Source: Trichococcus sp. K1Tr (GTDB lineage: Bacteria; Bacillota; Bacilli; Lactobacillales; Aerococcaceae). Taken from it: a stretch of DNA of 64,000 bases. The stretch covers positions 496,001 to 560,000 of the forward strand of contig NZ_JAQMHR010000001.1 in assembly GCF_028309625.1 (NCBI RefSeq), given 5' to 3'. A model generated the notes under the pieces. That model saw nothing but the letters and a program-made list of their open reading frames with translations, was not told the origin of the DNA and made no database searches. Of the stretch, positions 49,776 to 59,580 are shown piece after piece; position 1 is the first letter of the stretch, and the number at the start of each line of letters is the position of its first letter. A program made the position numbers and the translations under genes.

Positions 49776-50558
49776 CTATAACAAGCCTAATTTTTCAAGT
49801 GCGTAAGCAATTCCGCCTGAATTGCAGTCTTTCGTGACAAATTTGGCGACATCCTTGACGGGATCGACCGCATTCCCCATTGCGACGCCATAGCCGACAC
49901 TGGAAATGAGTTCATAATCGTTGTTTCCGTCACCGAAAGCTATTGTATCTTCATGCGCAAAGCCCAGATGCTTCGCCATCCACAGGGCAGTTTGTGCTTT
50001 TGAACCAGGATTCGGCAACACATCCACACCAGCATCGTGCCAACGCACAAAGCGGAATTCCGGAAAAGCGCCATCTTCATAGATTGCTTTCTCATCATCT
50101 TTGTAGAACAAGAGTGCTTGATAAAGCGGATTGTTCAGATAAAAAGACTCATCATGGTCAGGGACTTCGAACTCGATGCTCTGCATCGCTTCGGTTGCGT
50201 TGTTCTCAATCGATTCATGGCGTCGAGCCAGAGCATGAGCTGATTCGTAGACAACCTGATGGCCGCTATCATCGGATACCTGCAACAATTTTTCAAATGC
50301 ATTCAGATCCAATTTGTTCTCATACTTGAGTTCATGTTTGAAGTAACCTGCAGCACCGTTGCAGACGATGTAATTGTCCAATTGGAAGGTATCGATGACC
50401 TCTTGGGCCAGAAACAGATTCCGTCCCGTCGCGATCGCGATTTCGTGCCCGTTCTTCTGCAGTTGGCGCAAGGCTTGGAGAGTGCTCTCAAGCGGCATCT
50501 TTTCATCGTTCAGCAATGTTCCGTCGATATCAAAGAAAATGAATTTTTTGTTTTCCAA
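49776..50558 (-). CDS. Cof-type HAD-IIB phosphatase
   Basis: 260-residue sugar-phosphate or FMN/PLP-type phosphatase. Motif I FFDIDGTLLND (residues 8-18), motif II AIATGRN, the IIB cap domain (about 85-185), motif III Lys in GSKAQTALWMAKHLG, and motif IV FGDGNNDYELI with VAMGNAVDPVK. Substrate unknown. It follows the ABC exporter genes by 14 bases and may be cotranscribed with them. Confidence 0.88.
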   Translation of the reverse strand: MENKKFIFFDIDGTLLNDEKMPLESTLQALRQLQKNGHEIAIATGRNLFLAQEVIDTFQLDNYIVCNGAAGYFKHELKYENKLDLNAFEKLLQVSDDSGHQVVYESAHALARRHESIENNATEAMQSIEFEVPDHDESFYLNNPLYQALLFYKDDEKAIYEDGAFPEFRFVRWHDAGVDVLPNPGSKAQTALWMAKHLGFAHEDTIAFGDGNNDYELISSVGYGVAMGNAVDPVKDVAKFVTKDCNSGGIAYALEKLGLL

Positions 50559-50572
50559 ATTTTTTGCTCCTC

Positions 50573-52354
50573 TTATTCTGCCTCGTTTTTGAATTGACTC
50601 GTGTACAAATCGTAATAAAATCCTTTTCTTTCCAACAATTCTGCGTGTTTGCCATGTTCGATTATTTCGCCTTGATCCATGACGAGAATCAAATCGGCGT
50701 CGCGGATGGTGGAAAGCCGGTGCGCAATCACAAAACTGGTCCTGCCTTGCATGATGCGTTTCATCGCTTTTTGGATTAAAGCTTCCAGTCTAGTATCTAC
50801 GGAACTTGTCGCTTCGTCAAGTATTAAGATTTTAGGATCCGCGATGAAGGCACGGGCGATCGTCAGCAATTGTTTTTGCCCCAAGGAAATATTGGAGGCC
50901 TCCTGGTTTATGACCGTATCGTAGCCTGCACCCAAAGTCTGGATGAAGTGATGAACATTGGCTGTGGTCGCCGCGTCCACTACTTCTTCGAAGGTAGCGT
51001 CCAGTTTTCCGAAGCGGATATTCCCTGTGATCGTGTCCTTATAAAGCCATGCGTCCTGCAGCACCATGCCGAATTGGGAACGCAAGTCAGCGCGGGTCAG
51101 TTCTTTCGTGTCATAACCATCTATTTTGATGGCGCCCGAATCCACCTCATAGAAGCGCATCAGGAGATTGATCATCGTAGTTTTGCCGGCGCCTGTCGGA
51201 CCGACGATAGCTACTGTTTCCCCGCTTTTTACGTCGATGTTGAAATTTTTGATCAGCGGATCTTCTTTGTCATAGCTGAAGGAGACATTTTCAAAAGTGA
51301 CATCGCCGCGGATTTCCTTCGGCAAACTCATTTTCACTTCTGCTTGCACCTCTTCTTCTTGATCAAGGAGATCGAAGACGCGCTGAATGGAAGAAGCAGC
51401 CGATTGGATGATGGCCGATAATTGTGTGATCGTCGAGATTGGCTGGTTCACTTGCCAGACGTACTGCACCATAGCCTGCACATTACCGATCGTCATCGAT
51501 CCAGCCATCGCTTGCAGAATACCGAGCACAGCTATGATGATATAGGAAGCATTGGTGACGAGTGCCACAGCCGGTGACAGCAATCCGGAAATGAAAGCCG
51601 CCTTGAAACCATTCTTTGTCAGGGATTCATTGATGGAATGAAACTCATCGAAAGCATCCGCTTCTTTGCCGTAAAGCTTGATGATGGAGAAGCCGGTCAG
51701 CGATTCCTGGACAAACCCGTTCAGCTGTCCGAGATATTTCGCTTGCCCACGGAAATACGGCTGCGACAGCAGCGTGATCTTTTTGGAAAGGATGGTGGCC
51801 AACGGAATTAGCACGACCATGGTGAGAGCCAGCTTCCAACTGATTGCGAACATCATGATGAGCGCAAATGTGATTCCCAAAACGGCATTCAGCACCTGAA
51901 GCAACGATTGCTGCAGCGCATTGCCGATGGAATCGACATCGTTCGTCACTTTGCTCAGAATGTCGCCGAATTGGTTGCGGTCAAAGTAGGCAATCGGCAG
52001 CCTGTTCAATTTGTCGCTCAGATCCTTGCGCAAATCACGCATGGCATCCTGGACGACATCCGTCATGAACAATTGCGAATAGAGATTCGTAGCTTGGAAA
52101 AGCAATGCCCGAACAAAATAGATGACCAGCACTTGCGACAAGTAATTGTAATTGATGCCGGCACCTTCCACGCCTTTCAACATATCCGAAACATTTCTGC
52201 CGATTTCCGTGATGGCAAATCCGATGATGAAAGGCTCAAGTACATTCAGTATCGTCATCGCTATGGTCAAGAGGATGGAGCCGAAGAACTTCAGTTTGTA
52301 AAATTTGAGGTAATCCCATACCCGGAGCAACGTTTTTTTGTCCACTTTTTTCAT
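50573..52354 (-). CDS. Heterodimeric ABC exporter subunit, catalytic Walker B
   Basis: 593-residue half-transporter with six membrane helices (about 1-330) and a nucleotide-binding domain. Walker A is GPTGAGKTT, Walker B ILILDEATSSVD with the catalytic Glu, H-loop IAHRLSTI. Its signature is ISLGQ rather than LSGGQ. In heterodimeric exporters (LmrCD, BmrCD, TM287/288 type) the Glu-bearing subunit pairs with the partner's canonical signature to form the one active site; the upstream gene provides that. Multidrug or lipid export is likely, ligand unknown. Confidence 0.9.
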   Translation of the reverse strand: MKKVDKKTLLRVWDYLKFYKLKFFGSILLTIAMTILNVLEPFIIGFAITEIGRNVSDMLKGVEGAGINYNYLSQVLVIYFVRALLFQATNLYSQLFMTDVVQDAMRDLRKDLSDKLNRLPIAYFDRNQFGDILSKVTNDVDSIGNALQQSLLQVLNAVLGITFALIMMFAISWKLALTMVVLIPLATILSKKITLLSQPYFRGQAKYLGQLNGFVQESLTGFSIIKLYGKEADAFDEFHSINESLTKNGFKAAFISGLLSPAVALVTNASYIIIAVLGILQAMAGSMTIGNVQAMVQYVWQVNQPISTITQLSAIIQSAASSIQRVFDLLDQEEEVQAEVKMSLPKEIRGDVTFENVSFSYDKEDPLIKNFNIDVKSGETVAIVGPTGAGKTTMINLLMRFYEVDSGAIKIDGYDTKELTRADLRSQFGMVLQDAWLYKDTITGNIRFGKLDATFEEVVDAATTANVHHFIQTLGAGYDTVINQEASNISLGQKQLLTIARAFIADPKILILDEATSSVDTRLEALIQKAMKRIMQGRTSFVIAHRLSTIRDADLILVMDQGEIIEHGKHAELLERKGFYYDLYTSQFKNEAE

Positions 52355-54081
52355 GCGAGTTCCTCCTTGCTCATTTGCGAGGATGCTATATCATAATAGA
52401 TTTCACAATTCTGCAACAGGTATTTGTGGGTCCCCTGACCGACGACCTCACCTTCATTCATTACAATGATCTTATCTGCATGCATGATCGTACTGACGCG
52501 CTGGGCCACAATGATGACTGTCGCTTTTCCGGTCTCTTTTTTGAGCCGCGCGCGCAAAGTCGCATCCGTCTTGTAATCCAAGGCCGAGAAACTGTCATCG
52601 AAAATATAGATATCCGGTTTGCGGACGATTGCCCGGGCAATGGATAACCGCTGCTTTTGCCCGCCGGAAAGATTGCTTCCGCCTTCTGCCAAATGTTCAT
52701 CGAAACGTTTTGGTTTGCGCGCTATGAATTCCTTGGCTTGGGAAATATCGGAGGCTTCTTCGATTTCTTTTTTCGAGGCATCCCATTTCCCGTAACGAAG
52801 ATTTTCGGAGATCGTTCCGGTGAAAAGCAAGGCTTTCTGAGGAATAAAGCCGATTTTCTTGCGCAAAGCTTTCAGATTATAATCGCGCACGTCATGCCCA
52901 TCGATCAGGATGCGCCCTTTTGTGACATCATAAAAACGCGGAATCAATTGGATTAGCGTTGATTTGCCGCTCCCTGTGCTGCCGATGAAGGCGATCGTTT
53001 GTCCCGGTTCAGCCGAAAAGGAAATATCCTTGATCACCGGAGTATCTGTGTTCCCAGGATACGCAAAACTGACATCTTCAAACGTCAGATAACCATGCGT
53101 CAGTGTTTCCGTGATCCCCTCTTCGTTCGGGGAAATGCTGCTGGTTGTGGCCAACACTTCCTGGATCCGCTTCGCGGAAACCGATGCCCGCGGGTACATC
53201 ATGAAGACGACCGCAAAATTCAGAAACGAGAACAAGGCATGGAAACTGTATTCGATGAAAGCCGTCATGTCCCCTAATTGAAGACTGCCCCCTTCGATCT
53301 GTTCGGAACCAAACCACATGATGGCGATGATGATCAGATTGATGACATGTGAAAATACAGGTTGATTCCAGGCCATCAGGCGGAACAGTTTTTTTGAAAC
53401 CACGCTGTAGGCGTTATTGACTCCCTCAAACCGTTGAGCTTGAAAAGCCTCCTGGACAAACGCCCGGATGACACGCATGCCGGAAAGCGATTCCCTTAAA
53501 TTCCCGTTGATGTCATCAAGATTTTGCTGTTGTGCCTCGGATAACGGTTGCGATTTTTTGCCGATCACGATGATCATCACAAGCAGTGCGGGAAAAGCCG
53601 GCAACAGGATAATCGATAAGTCCGGACTCGTGCGCGCTATCATAAACGCACTGGCGAACATCATGATGAAGGTCATCAACCCCATCCGCAGCAGCATCTG
53701 GGCGAATTGCATCAGAATGAAGGCGTCATTGGTGACACGCGTCACCAATGATGAAACGCCGATGCGATCATACTCTTCGTGGGAAAAAGTCTGGATATTT
53801 TGGTACATGTCATTGCGCATGTCCGCTACCATGTTGGTAGTGATTCTGCCGGTTGCATAGGCGACAATGATTCTTCCCACAAACCCGACCAAGGCCAAGC
53901 CGACCATGACCGCAGTCGCACGCAGAATATTCTCTTTTCCGCTGCCTGCAACCGTCTCATTGATCAGGCCCGCAAGCATCGTGGGCAATCCCAATTCCAC
54001 AAGCACAAAGCCGAAAGCTCCCAACACATTTAATAAAAATAATTTGTTATACCGACTGATATAACGCCATATTAAAGACAT
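52351..54081 (-). CDS. Heterodimeric ABC exporter subunit, degenerate Walker B
   Basis: 576-residue partner of the following gene. Six membrane helices (about 1-310), Walker A GSTGSGKST, canonical signature LSGGQKQRL, but Walker B IYIFDDSFSALD has Asp where the catalytic Glu is expected, and the switch His is Gln (VAQRVST). This is the classical degenerate-site subunit. Its stop overlaps the next start by 4 bases. No regulator gene is adjacent; transcription must start in 54082-54450. Confidence 0.9.
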   Translation of the reverse strand: MSLIWRYISRYNKLFLLNVLGAFGFVLVELGLPTMLAGLINETVAGSGKENILRATAVMVGLALVGFVGRIIVAYATGRITTNMVADMRNDMYQNIQTFSHEEYDRIGVSSLVTRVTNDAFILMQFAQMLLRMGLMTFIMMFASAFMIARTSPDLSIILLPAFPALLVMIIVIGKKSQPLSEAQQQNLDDINGNLRESLSGMRVIRAFVQEAFQAQRFEGVNNAYSVVSKKLFRLMAWNQPVFSHVINLIIIAIMWFGSEQIEGGSLQLGDMTAFIEYSFHALFSFLNFAVVFMMYPRASVSAKRIQEVLATTSSISPNEEGITETLTHGYLTFEDVSFAYPGNTDTPVIKDISFSAEPGQTIAFIGSTGSGKSTLIQLIPRFYDVTKGRILIDGHDVRDYNLKALRKKIGFIPQKALLFTGTISENLRYGKWDASKKEIEEASDISQAKEFIARKPKRFDEHLAEGGSNLSGGQKQRLSIARAIVRKPDIYIFDDSFSALDYKTDATLRARLKKETGKATVIIVAQRVSTIMHADKIIVMNEGEVVGQGTHKYLLQNCEIYYDIASSQMSKEELA

Positions 54082-54453
54082 TTCGATACACCTACCTTAA
54101 TGGAAACAATTCGTCGGGTTTCTTCGGGGCAAAAAAAAAGAACGTTCTAATTTTTTCTCTCCAACCTTCCAACCCTTCTGTATCCAGTCTAGCCAATTGC
54201 TGTGTTTAAGTCTACAAAAATATTGATTGCTTTCGTTAAAAAAATCAAAAGAGAATTGCCTTACTTTTGGAAAGGCTTGCACCTCTGCAAAAATGATTTT
54301 ACCAGTCATTTCTATACTAACTGCCTTAATTGTGGTAAACTTAGAGTACCGATTGTATGAAAAAATACAACTATTGACCAAGTTAACAAACTAAGATTGT
54401 AATTTTTAAGTACAGTACTATCAAAAACAAATAAGAAAAATGGAGTGAACTAT
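54082..54453. other. Divergent intergenic region ABC exporter/rpoY
   Basis: About 370 bases with no gene. On the minus strand near 54130-54150 the palindrome AGAACGTTCT runs into T9, possibly an attenuator before the ABC genes. On the plus strand TTGACC (about 54373) is a possible -35 for rpoY, with only a poor -10. Confidence 0.35.
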
Positions 54454-54672
54454 ATGATATTTAAAGTAACATACCAACCAGCAAAATTTGATGCACCTAC
54501 CAGAGAGAACACGGAATCTCTTTACGTGGAGGCATCCGATCTCGTAACAGCCAGAAGATTAGTTGAACAAAATACCCCCTACAACATTGAATTCATCCAA
54601 CCTTTGGAAGGCAGCCATTTAGAATACGAACAAAAAGATCCTAATTTTAAAATCACGGAGTTCAATGTATGA
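54454..54672 (+). CDS. rpoY: RNA polymerase epsilon subunit
   Basis: 72-residue small RNA polymerase-associated protein of Firmicutes. MIFKVTYQP and [20 protein letters not shown] are family signatures. ATG 54454 has GGAG 8 bases upstream, better than GTG 54445. Its stop overlaps the rnjA start (ATGA), the usual rpoY-rnjA (ykzG-ykqC) arrangement. Confidence 0.93.
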   Translation: MIFKVTYQPAKFDAPTRENTESLYVEASDLVTARRLVEQNTPYNIEFIQPLEGSHLEYEQKDPNFKITEFNV

Positions 54673-56345
54673 AACCTAACATAAAAAACAATGAAGTCGG
54701 TGTATTTGCCTTCGGGGGTTTAGGGGAAATCGGCAAAAACATGTACGGTATACAATTCCAGGATGAGATCATCATTCTTGATTCCGGGATCATGTTTCCG
54801 GAAGATGACTTGCTTGGCATTGATTATGTGATACCCGACTACAGTTACTTGGTGCAAAACCAATCCAAAATCAAAGGATTGTTCATTTCTCACGGACACG
54901 AAGATCACATCGGTGGTGTCCCGTTTCTTTTGAAAGAATTGAATGTCCCTATCTATGCTGGCAAACTGGCGCTCGCCATGATCCGCAACAAACTGGATGA
55001 GCACGGCTTGCTCAGGGATGCCATCCTGCACGAAATCAATGAAGATTCTATCATCAAATTCCGTAAAACCAGCATCAGCTTCTTCGGAACAACCCACAGC
55101 ATACCGGACACCATGGGGATCGTGGTCAAGACTCCTCCAGGCAACGTTGTGTTTACAGGGGATTTCAAGTTCGATTTCACGCCTGCAAACGGCAAACCGG
55201 CAAATATCCATAAGATGGCTAAAATCGGGGAAGAAGGCGTCCTGTTGCTTATGAGCGACAGCACCAATGCAGAAACACCAACATTTACGCAATCAGAGCA
55301 AATTGTTGGTCAATCCCTTAAAAACATCATTCAAAAAGTTTCGGGAAGAATCATTTTTGCTTCCTTCTCGTCCAATATCTACAGATTGCAGCAAGTCACT
55401 GAAGTCGCGCTCGAAACGGACCGAAAAATCGCTATATTCGGCCGCAGCATGGAGACGAACTTCCGGACGGCCAGAGAATTGGGCTTCATCGTGGCTCCGG
55501 ATGACCTGTTCATCGAAACACGCCAATTAAACAGCCTTCCTGCGGATAAAGTGCTGATCATGTGTACGGGTTCCCAAGGCGAACCGATGGCTGCATTGAG
55601 CCGTATCGCCAACGGTACACACAGACAGATTTCCATCCAACCGGGTGACACTGTGATTTTCTCAAGTTCACCGATTCCAGGCAACACAACCAGTGTCAAC
55701 CGCGTCATCAACCTGCTGTTGGAGGCTGGGGCAGCCGTAGTTCACGGTAAAGTAAACAACGTCCACACCTCCGGACATGGTGGGCAGCAAGAGCAAAAAC
55801 TGATGTTGACCCTGATGAAACCAAAATATTTCATGCCTGTCCACGGCGAGTACCGGATGCTGAAGATTCATACAGAATTGGCAGAGGCAGTCGGCATTCC
55901 AGCGGAAAACTGCTTCATCTCCGACAATGGCGATATCCTCGCTTTGACGGCGGATTCCGCAAGACGCGCCGGCAACTTCACGGCAGCTGACGTATATGTT
56001 GATGGAAAAGGCATCGGCGATATCGGAAACATCGTCCTGCGCGATCGTCGTGTCCTTTCTGAAGATGGACTTGTAGTCGTGGTATTGACCGTCGATTTCC
56101 GCAACAAAGATTTATTGGCAGGACCGGACATCCTTTCCCGCGGATTCATCTATATGCGCGAATCAGGCGATCTGATTAATGAGGCACAAGCAATCGTCCG
56201 CCAAGATGTTCTTTCTTTGTTGAAGGGCCCTGATGCGGTCACCGAGAAGAAATTGAAGGACACCGTCACGAATGCCATTCAGCCTTACCTATATGAAAAA
56301 ACGAAACGTCGTCCGATGATTGTACCAGTCATTATGGGCGTCTGA
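54669..56345 (+). CDS. rnjA: Ribonuclease J1
   Basis: 558-residue beta-CASP RNase with 5'-3' exo- and endonuclease activity. The [20 protein letters not shown] start, intact [10 protein letters not shown] metal motif (about residue 75), [17 protein letters not shown] and HGEYRM are present, and the C-terminus [15 protein letters not shown] is typical. Unlike the J2 gene near 6 kb, all catalytic ligands are kept. Translationally coupled to rpoY. Confidence 0.96.
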   Translation: MKPNIKNNEVGVFAFGGLGEIGKNMYGIQFQDEIIILDSGIMFPEDDLLGIDYVIPDYSYLVQNQSKIKGLFISHGHEDHIGGVPFLLKELNVPIYAGKLALAMIRNKLDEHGLLRDAILHEINEDSIIKFRKTSISFFGTTHSIPDTMGIVVKTPPGNVVFTGDFKFDFTPANGKPANIHKMAKIGEEGVLLLMSDSTNAETPTFTQSEQIVGQSLKNIIQKVSGRIIFASFSSNIYRLQQVTEVALETDRKIAIFGRSMETNFRTARELGFIVAPDDLFIETRQLNSLPADKVLIMCTGSQGEPMAALSRIANGTHRQISIQPGDTVIFSSSPIPGNTTSVNRVINLLLEAGAAVVHGKVNNVHTSGHGGQQEQKLMLTLMKPKYFMPVHGEYRMLKIHTELAEAVGIPAENCFISDNGDILALTADSARRAGNFTAADVYVDGKGIGDIGNIVLRDRRVLSEDGLVVVVLTVDFRNKDLLAGPDILSRGFIYMRESGDLINEAQAIVRQDVLSLLKGPDAVTEKKLKDTVTNAIQPYLYEKTKRRPMIVPVIMGV

Positions 56346-56370
56346 AACTGTAAACCTGAACTGAACACAA

Positions 56371-56406
56371 AAAGAGGGCCTGGATCAAAAATCCAGCGCC
56401 CTCTTT
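56371..56406. terminator. Bidirectional terminator rnjA/HesB-like
   Basis: AAAGAGGGC-CTGGAT/ATCCAG-C-GCCCTCTTT with one bulge, T-runs on both sides. Confidence 0.88.
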
Positions 56407-56715
56407 TTATTTGTCCTCTTTATTTTGTGCGATGAAGTTATACTCCGGTTCGCGTTGCTTTTCATCGAAACCGACATGCAGATCATAGCCATTAAAGAAC
56501 CAATCATCTGCATCCTCTACATAATATAAAATACCATTATACTCGGCTTTTCCGATCGGTGATACTGGCTCATCCACATCGAGCCCCACGGAGAACCCTT
56601 CATGTATTTGGCTATTGCCGTACACTTTCCCAAGGAAACGAACCCCTTTTTTGCCGGAAATGCCCATTTCCTGTTCAAACCACTTTTGTGCGCGTTCACT
56701 GATTTCTATTTTCAT
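56407..56715 (-). CDS. HesB/IscA-like protein, YneR type without cysteines
   Basis: 102-residue single-domain protein. MKIEISERAQKWFEQE, GFSVGLDVDEPVSPIG and the WFFNGYDLHVGFDE strand match the YneR branch of the HesB-like family. It contains no cysteine at all, so it cannot carry a cluster as IscA does. Function unknown. Just upstream of the ATG there is no Shine-Dalgarno; one lies beyond a hairpin (see 56722-56748). Confidence 0.82.
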   Translation of the reverse strand: MKIEISERAQKWFEQEMGISGKKGVRFLGKVYGNSQIHEGFSVGLDVDEPVSPIGKAEYNGILYYVEDADDWFFNGYDLHVGFDEKQREPEYNFIAQNKEDK

Positions 56716-56721
56716 CTAGTC

Positions 56722-56748
56722 GCTGATCGGATGATCAGCCTGCCCCCC
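56722..56748 (-). promoter_or_regulatory. Hairpin between Shine-Dalgarno and start of HesB-like gene
   Basis: Minus strand order: GAGGGGGGG, CAG, hairpin GCTGATC-ATCC-GATCAGC (56722-56739), GACTAG, ATG. If the hairpin folds, the effective spacing from the SD to ATG is 9 bases, the normal value; unfolded it is 27. Confidence 0.5.
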
Positions 56749-56814
56749 CTCACTACTCTCTATCATATTCATCTTATCATAAGGAAGCATCATTTTATAA
56801 CACTTTGCTCACAG

Positions 56815-57447
56815 TCATTGAATCAGATGATGCTTGAATGCGTAAATCGTAGCTTGGGTCCTGTCATCCACTTCCAACTTTGTCAGAATGTTGGACACGT
56901 GCGTTTTGACTGTCTTCAGTGTGATGAACAGTTGGTCGGCAATATCCTGATTGGAATAGCCTTGCGCGATGAGCAGCAACACTTCCCGCTCTCTGGCGGT
57001 CAGCTCTTCATGCAACGGCCGGATATTCCTTTTCGAGAAGCGCTCCAGCATTTTATCGGTCACTTCCGGCTCCAGGACAGACTCGCCGTGGTAAGTGGAA
57101 CGGATCGCGTCGGCAATTTCATGCGCTGAAGAGGTTTTCAGCATGTAACTGGAAGCCCCCGCCTCCAATGCCGGGTAAACCTTCTCGTCATCGATGAAAC
57201 TGGTGACGATGATAATTTTCGCTTTGGGCCATTCATTCAATATCGCCTTCGTCGAGGCAATGCCGTCCATCACTTCCATGACCAGATCCATCAAAATGAT
57301 GTCCGGTCGCAAATCCAGGGCCATTTCATAGCCGATCAAGCCGTTTTCCGCTTCCCCTATTACTTCAATGTCATCTTGGATGGACAAATAAGCCGAGTAC
57401 CCCAGCCTCACCATCTCGTGATCGTCGATAATCAATACACGTATCAA
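56815..57447 (-). CDS. liaR: Response regulator LiaR
   Basis: 210-residue NarL/LuxR-type regulator. The receiver has the acidic pair in [10 protein letters not shown], phospho-acceptor D54 in [13 protein letters not shown] and the Lys region SSYMLKTSS. The C-terminal helix-turn-helix is [19 protein letters not shown] followed by [18 protein letters not shown]. It is the output of the LiaFSR cell-envelope stress system, which answers antibiotics such as bacitracin and daptomycin. Confidence 0.92.
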   Translation of the reverse strand: MIRVLIIDDHEMVRLGYSAYLSIQDDIEVIGEAENGLIGYEMALDLRPDIILMDLVMEVMDGIASTKAILNEWPKAKIIIVTSFIDDEKVYPALEAGASSYMLKTSSAHEIADAIRSTYHGESVLEPEVTDKMLERFSKRNIRPLHEELTAREREVLLLIAQGYSNQDIADQLFITLKTVKTHVSNILTKLEVDDRTQATIYAFKHHLIQ

Positions 57448-57491
57448 CCTGAACCCTCCTAAAGGAACTTTTTTCTGAAACTTCCGTCATC

Positions 57492-58562
57492 CTATTCAGC
57501 ACTTGCGTCGTTTGTGTTCACATTTGTATTCGGGATGCGGATTTCGATCACGGTCCCTTTTTTGGGGAAACTGATGATCTTACAGCTCCCGCCCATCCCC
57601 TGCACGCGTTCTTTGATGTTCATCAGGCCATAGCTGCCGGATTTTTCGATTGAGGTATCGAAGCCGACGCCATCGTCGTAAACGCGAAGACTGATTTCCT
57701 GCAAAGTTTGTTTCAGGTACACTTCCAGATGGCTTGCCTTTGCATGCCTCAGGGTGTTCGAAAGCAGCTCCTGCACAATACGGAAAAAGTGATCCTCGAT
57801 GCCGCTCATCGTGTGGACATCGTCGATTTCCCATTTAATCGCGATTTGGACTTTCGACTTCAATTCCACCAACAACTGTTCGATCCCTTTTTTCAGGGAT
57901 TTGCCTTCGAGTTTGGTTGGACGAAGATGAAGGAGCAATGCTCGCATCTCCGACTGGGATTCGTTGATGATGCCTTCTATGAGACGCATCTGTTTCTGAA
58001 TTTTTTCCGGAAAATCATCGGCTCGTTCATTGACCGCCGACAGCATCATCATTGCGGCAAAAAGTTGTTGACTGACGGAATCATGCAACTCCCTCGCGAT
58101 CCGGTGTCTTTCCTGCTCGAGAATTTCTTCTTTTGTTTCATTGCCGACCTGCTGCGGATGTGCGCTCAGATGCTGCACTTCCCGGGACAGGCTGAGCATC
58201 TTTTTCCTGAGCATTTCGATTTCAAGGTGGATCGCGTTGCAATACTGATCCATAAATAATGATTTATCACGCTTTTTTGTGAATGCCGCATGCTCATAAT
58301 TGCCGAGATAAAGCCAATGCAACTTGTCCTTGATACGATTTTCTTGATTTTTCAAATAAAAGTGGGCAATCCAAGTTACAACGATTGCAGCAAACAGCAG
58401 CAAGACGATGATGTAAAGGAATGCCGGCACATAAAAACGATCCACCTCGAGCAGTTCCTGATAACTTAAATAGGGCCTCAGGGCAAACAATACGCCTGCC
58501 GCGATAAAAGCAAAGACGCCAAGTATCGTGCCGAACAGAATCATAACCGTGCTTCTCCTCAT
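57492..58562 (-). CDS. liaS: Sensor kinase LiaS
   Basis: 356-residue histidine kinase with two N-terminal membrane helices (about 6-28 and 46-68) and almost no extracellular loop, a typical intramembrane-sensing design. The HisKA_3 box RHRIARELHDSVSQQLFA has the phospho-His, and the ATPase domain shows ELLSNTLRHA, DDGVGFD and GSYGLMNIKERV. Its ATG overlaps the liaF stop. Confidence 0.92.
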   Translation of the reverse strand: MRRSTVMILFGTILGVFAFIAAGVLFALRPYLSYQELLEVDRFYVPAFLYIIVLLLFAAIVVTWIAHFYLKNQENRIKDKLHWLYLGNYEHAAFTKKRDKSLFMDQYCNAIHLEIEMLRKKMLSLSREVQHLSAHPQQVGNETKEEILEQERHRIARELHDSVSQQLFAAMMMLSAVNERADDFPEKIQKQMRLIEGIINESQSEMRALLLHLRPTKLEGKSLKKGIEQLLVELKSKVQIAIKWEIDDVHTMSGIEDHFFRIVQELLSNTLRHAKASHLEVYLKQTLQEISLRVYDDGVGFDTSIEKSGSYGLMNIKERVQGMGGSCKIISFPKKGTVIEIRIPNTNVNTNDASAE

Positions 58563-59293
58563 AGGTAGATCACCTCCAAGTCACCCAGAAGGCTATTGGA
58601 CACGATCTTGATCTTTCTGTTTGCCTCATCGTAATCCCGGCTGTATAATTTGACCGTTTCGTTGATCAGATCAAGTTCAGTTTCATTGAACATAAGCTGA
58701 CCTCTGATGGTGGAATGATGGACAGCCACTCCGATTCCCAACGGTACGATCACCCTGGTCTTTCCGAATCCTTTGCGGATCAGAATGATATTTTCCTCTT
58801 TCGGCAATAACGTATTCCCCAAATCGATAATCGTATCCCCCATGAATACGGTCAGATTGACATCATCCCATTCGTAGACATCCGACCCGATACTGGTGTT
58901 TCCGATCCATTTCTGACGCTTTCTGGAACCGTTCCGCTGTTCCGGTTCTTTCGTTTTGACCGTACGGAACGCTTTTTCTTCCCAAGGAACGTCCACAAAA
59001 GTATCCAGCTTCAACTCAGACCAGATTCCTTTTCCATTGATGACAACGAACAGTATGAAAAGAATCAACATCAGCCACACCGAGAAAGTGGAGAGTATGC
59101 TCATGCCTACCATAAACCATCCGATCAACCCAAGAATCTGACGACGCTCGCCTTTTCCGGTGCCGAATTTGATGAATATCAGTCCGAACACAAAGACTAG
59201 CAGCAAATCTGTGTCCTGCACCAATTGAAACAGGACAGCCAACCCCAATAGGCCTTCAACGAGCATAAATAATTTCAAGGCTCCCTTTTTCAT
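58559..59293 (-). CDS. liaF: LiaF, negative regulator of LiaRS
   Basis: 244-residue membrane protein, with about four helices in the first 110 residues and a soluble C-terminal domain (about 140-244) with repeated beta strands (DVNLTVFMGDTIIDLGNTLL, VIVPLGIGVAVHHSTIRG). ATG 59293 is chosen for GGAGGGGA upstream; 26 upstream codons are left out. It keeps LiaS inactive without stress in related systems. First gene of liaF-liaS-liaR. Confidence 0.9.
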   Translation of the reverse strand: MKKGALKLFMLVEGLLGLAVLFQLVQDTDLLLVFVFGLIFIKFGTGKGERRQILGLIGWFMVGMSILSTFSVWLMLILFILFVVINGKGIWSELKLDTFVDVPWEEKAFRTVKTKEPEQRNGSRKRQKWIGNTSIGSDVYEWDDVNLTVFMGDTIIDLGNTLLPKEENIILIRKGFGKTRVIVPLGIGVAVHHSTIRGQLMFNETELDLINETVKLYSRDYDEANRKIKIVSNSLLGDLEVIYL

Positions 59294-59385
59294 CCTAATC
59301 CCCTCCTTCCTCTTCGATGTTTCATACATTTCCGCTGAACGCTGACTTGCAGGCGCGGCAAACAGGAACATAAGTATCTGCTTCC

Positions 59386-59459
59386 ATTATAGATTACCCG
59401 GACCGATTTGACAGTGCGCTAAGGGTGGAGAGTATGCTAGGACTAAAGTCGTACAGTCC
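59386..59459 (-). promoter_or_regulatory. Promoter and candidate LiaR site of liaFSR
   Basis: Minus strand -10 TATAAT (59386-59391), 17 bases from CTGTCA (59409-59414). About 25 bases upstream of the -35, GGACT...AGTC...AGTCC (59440-59459) forms interrupted inverted repeats of the GACT/AGTC kind seen in LiaR/VraR sites. This is a sensible activator position; autoregulation is inferred. Confidence 0.5.
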
Positions 59460-59519
59460 AACTGATTGCATGTACTCTGTCATTATACCCGATGAGCCAA
59501 AAAGAAACATAAACAAATA

Positions 59520-59564
59520 GAGGATAGGACAAGAATCATTCCGAATGATTTTTGTCCTATCCTC
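59520..59564 (-). terminator. Terminator of greA
   Basis: GAGGATAGGACAA/TTGTCCTATCCTC outer stem with an inner AATCATT stem; followed on the minus strand by TATTTGTTTATG. Confidence 0.8.
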
Positions 59565-59580
59565 TTCTTGAATGCTTTTT

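Noticed and set aside
54097-54381. 94-codon minus-strand frame before the ABC exporter
   Set aside because: No credible ribosome site and no family pattern; a regulatory leader peptide cannot be argued from the sequence.
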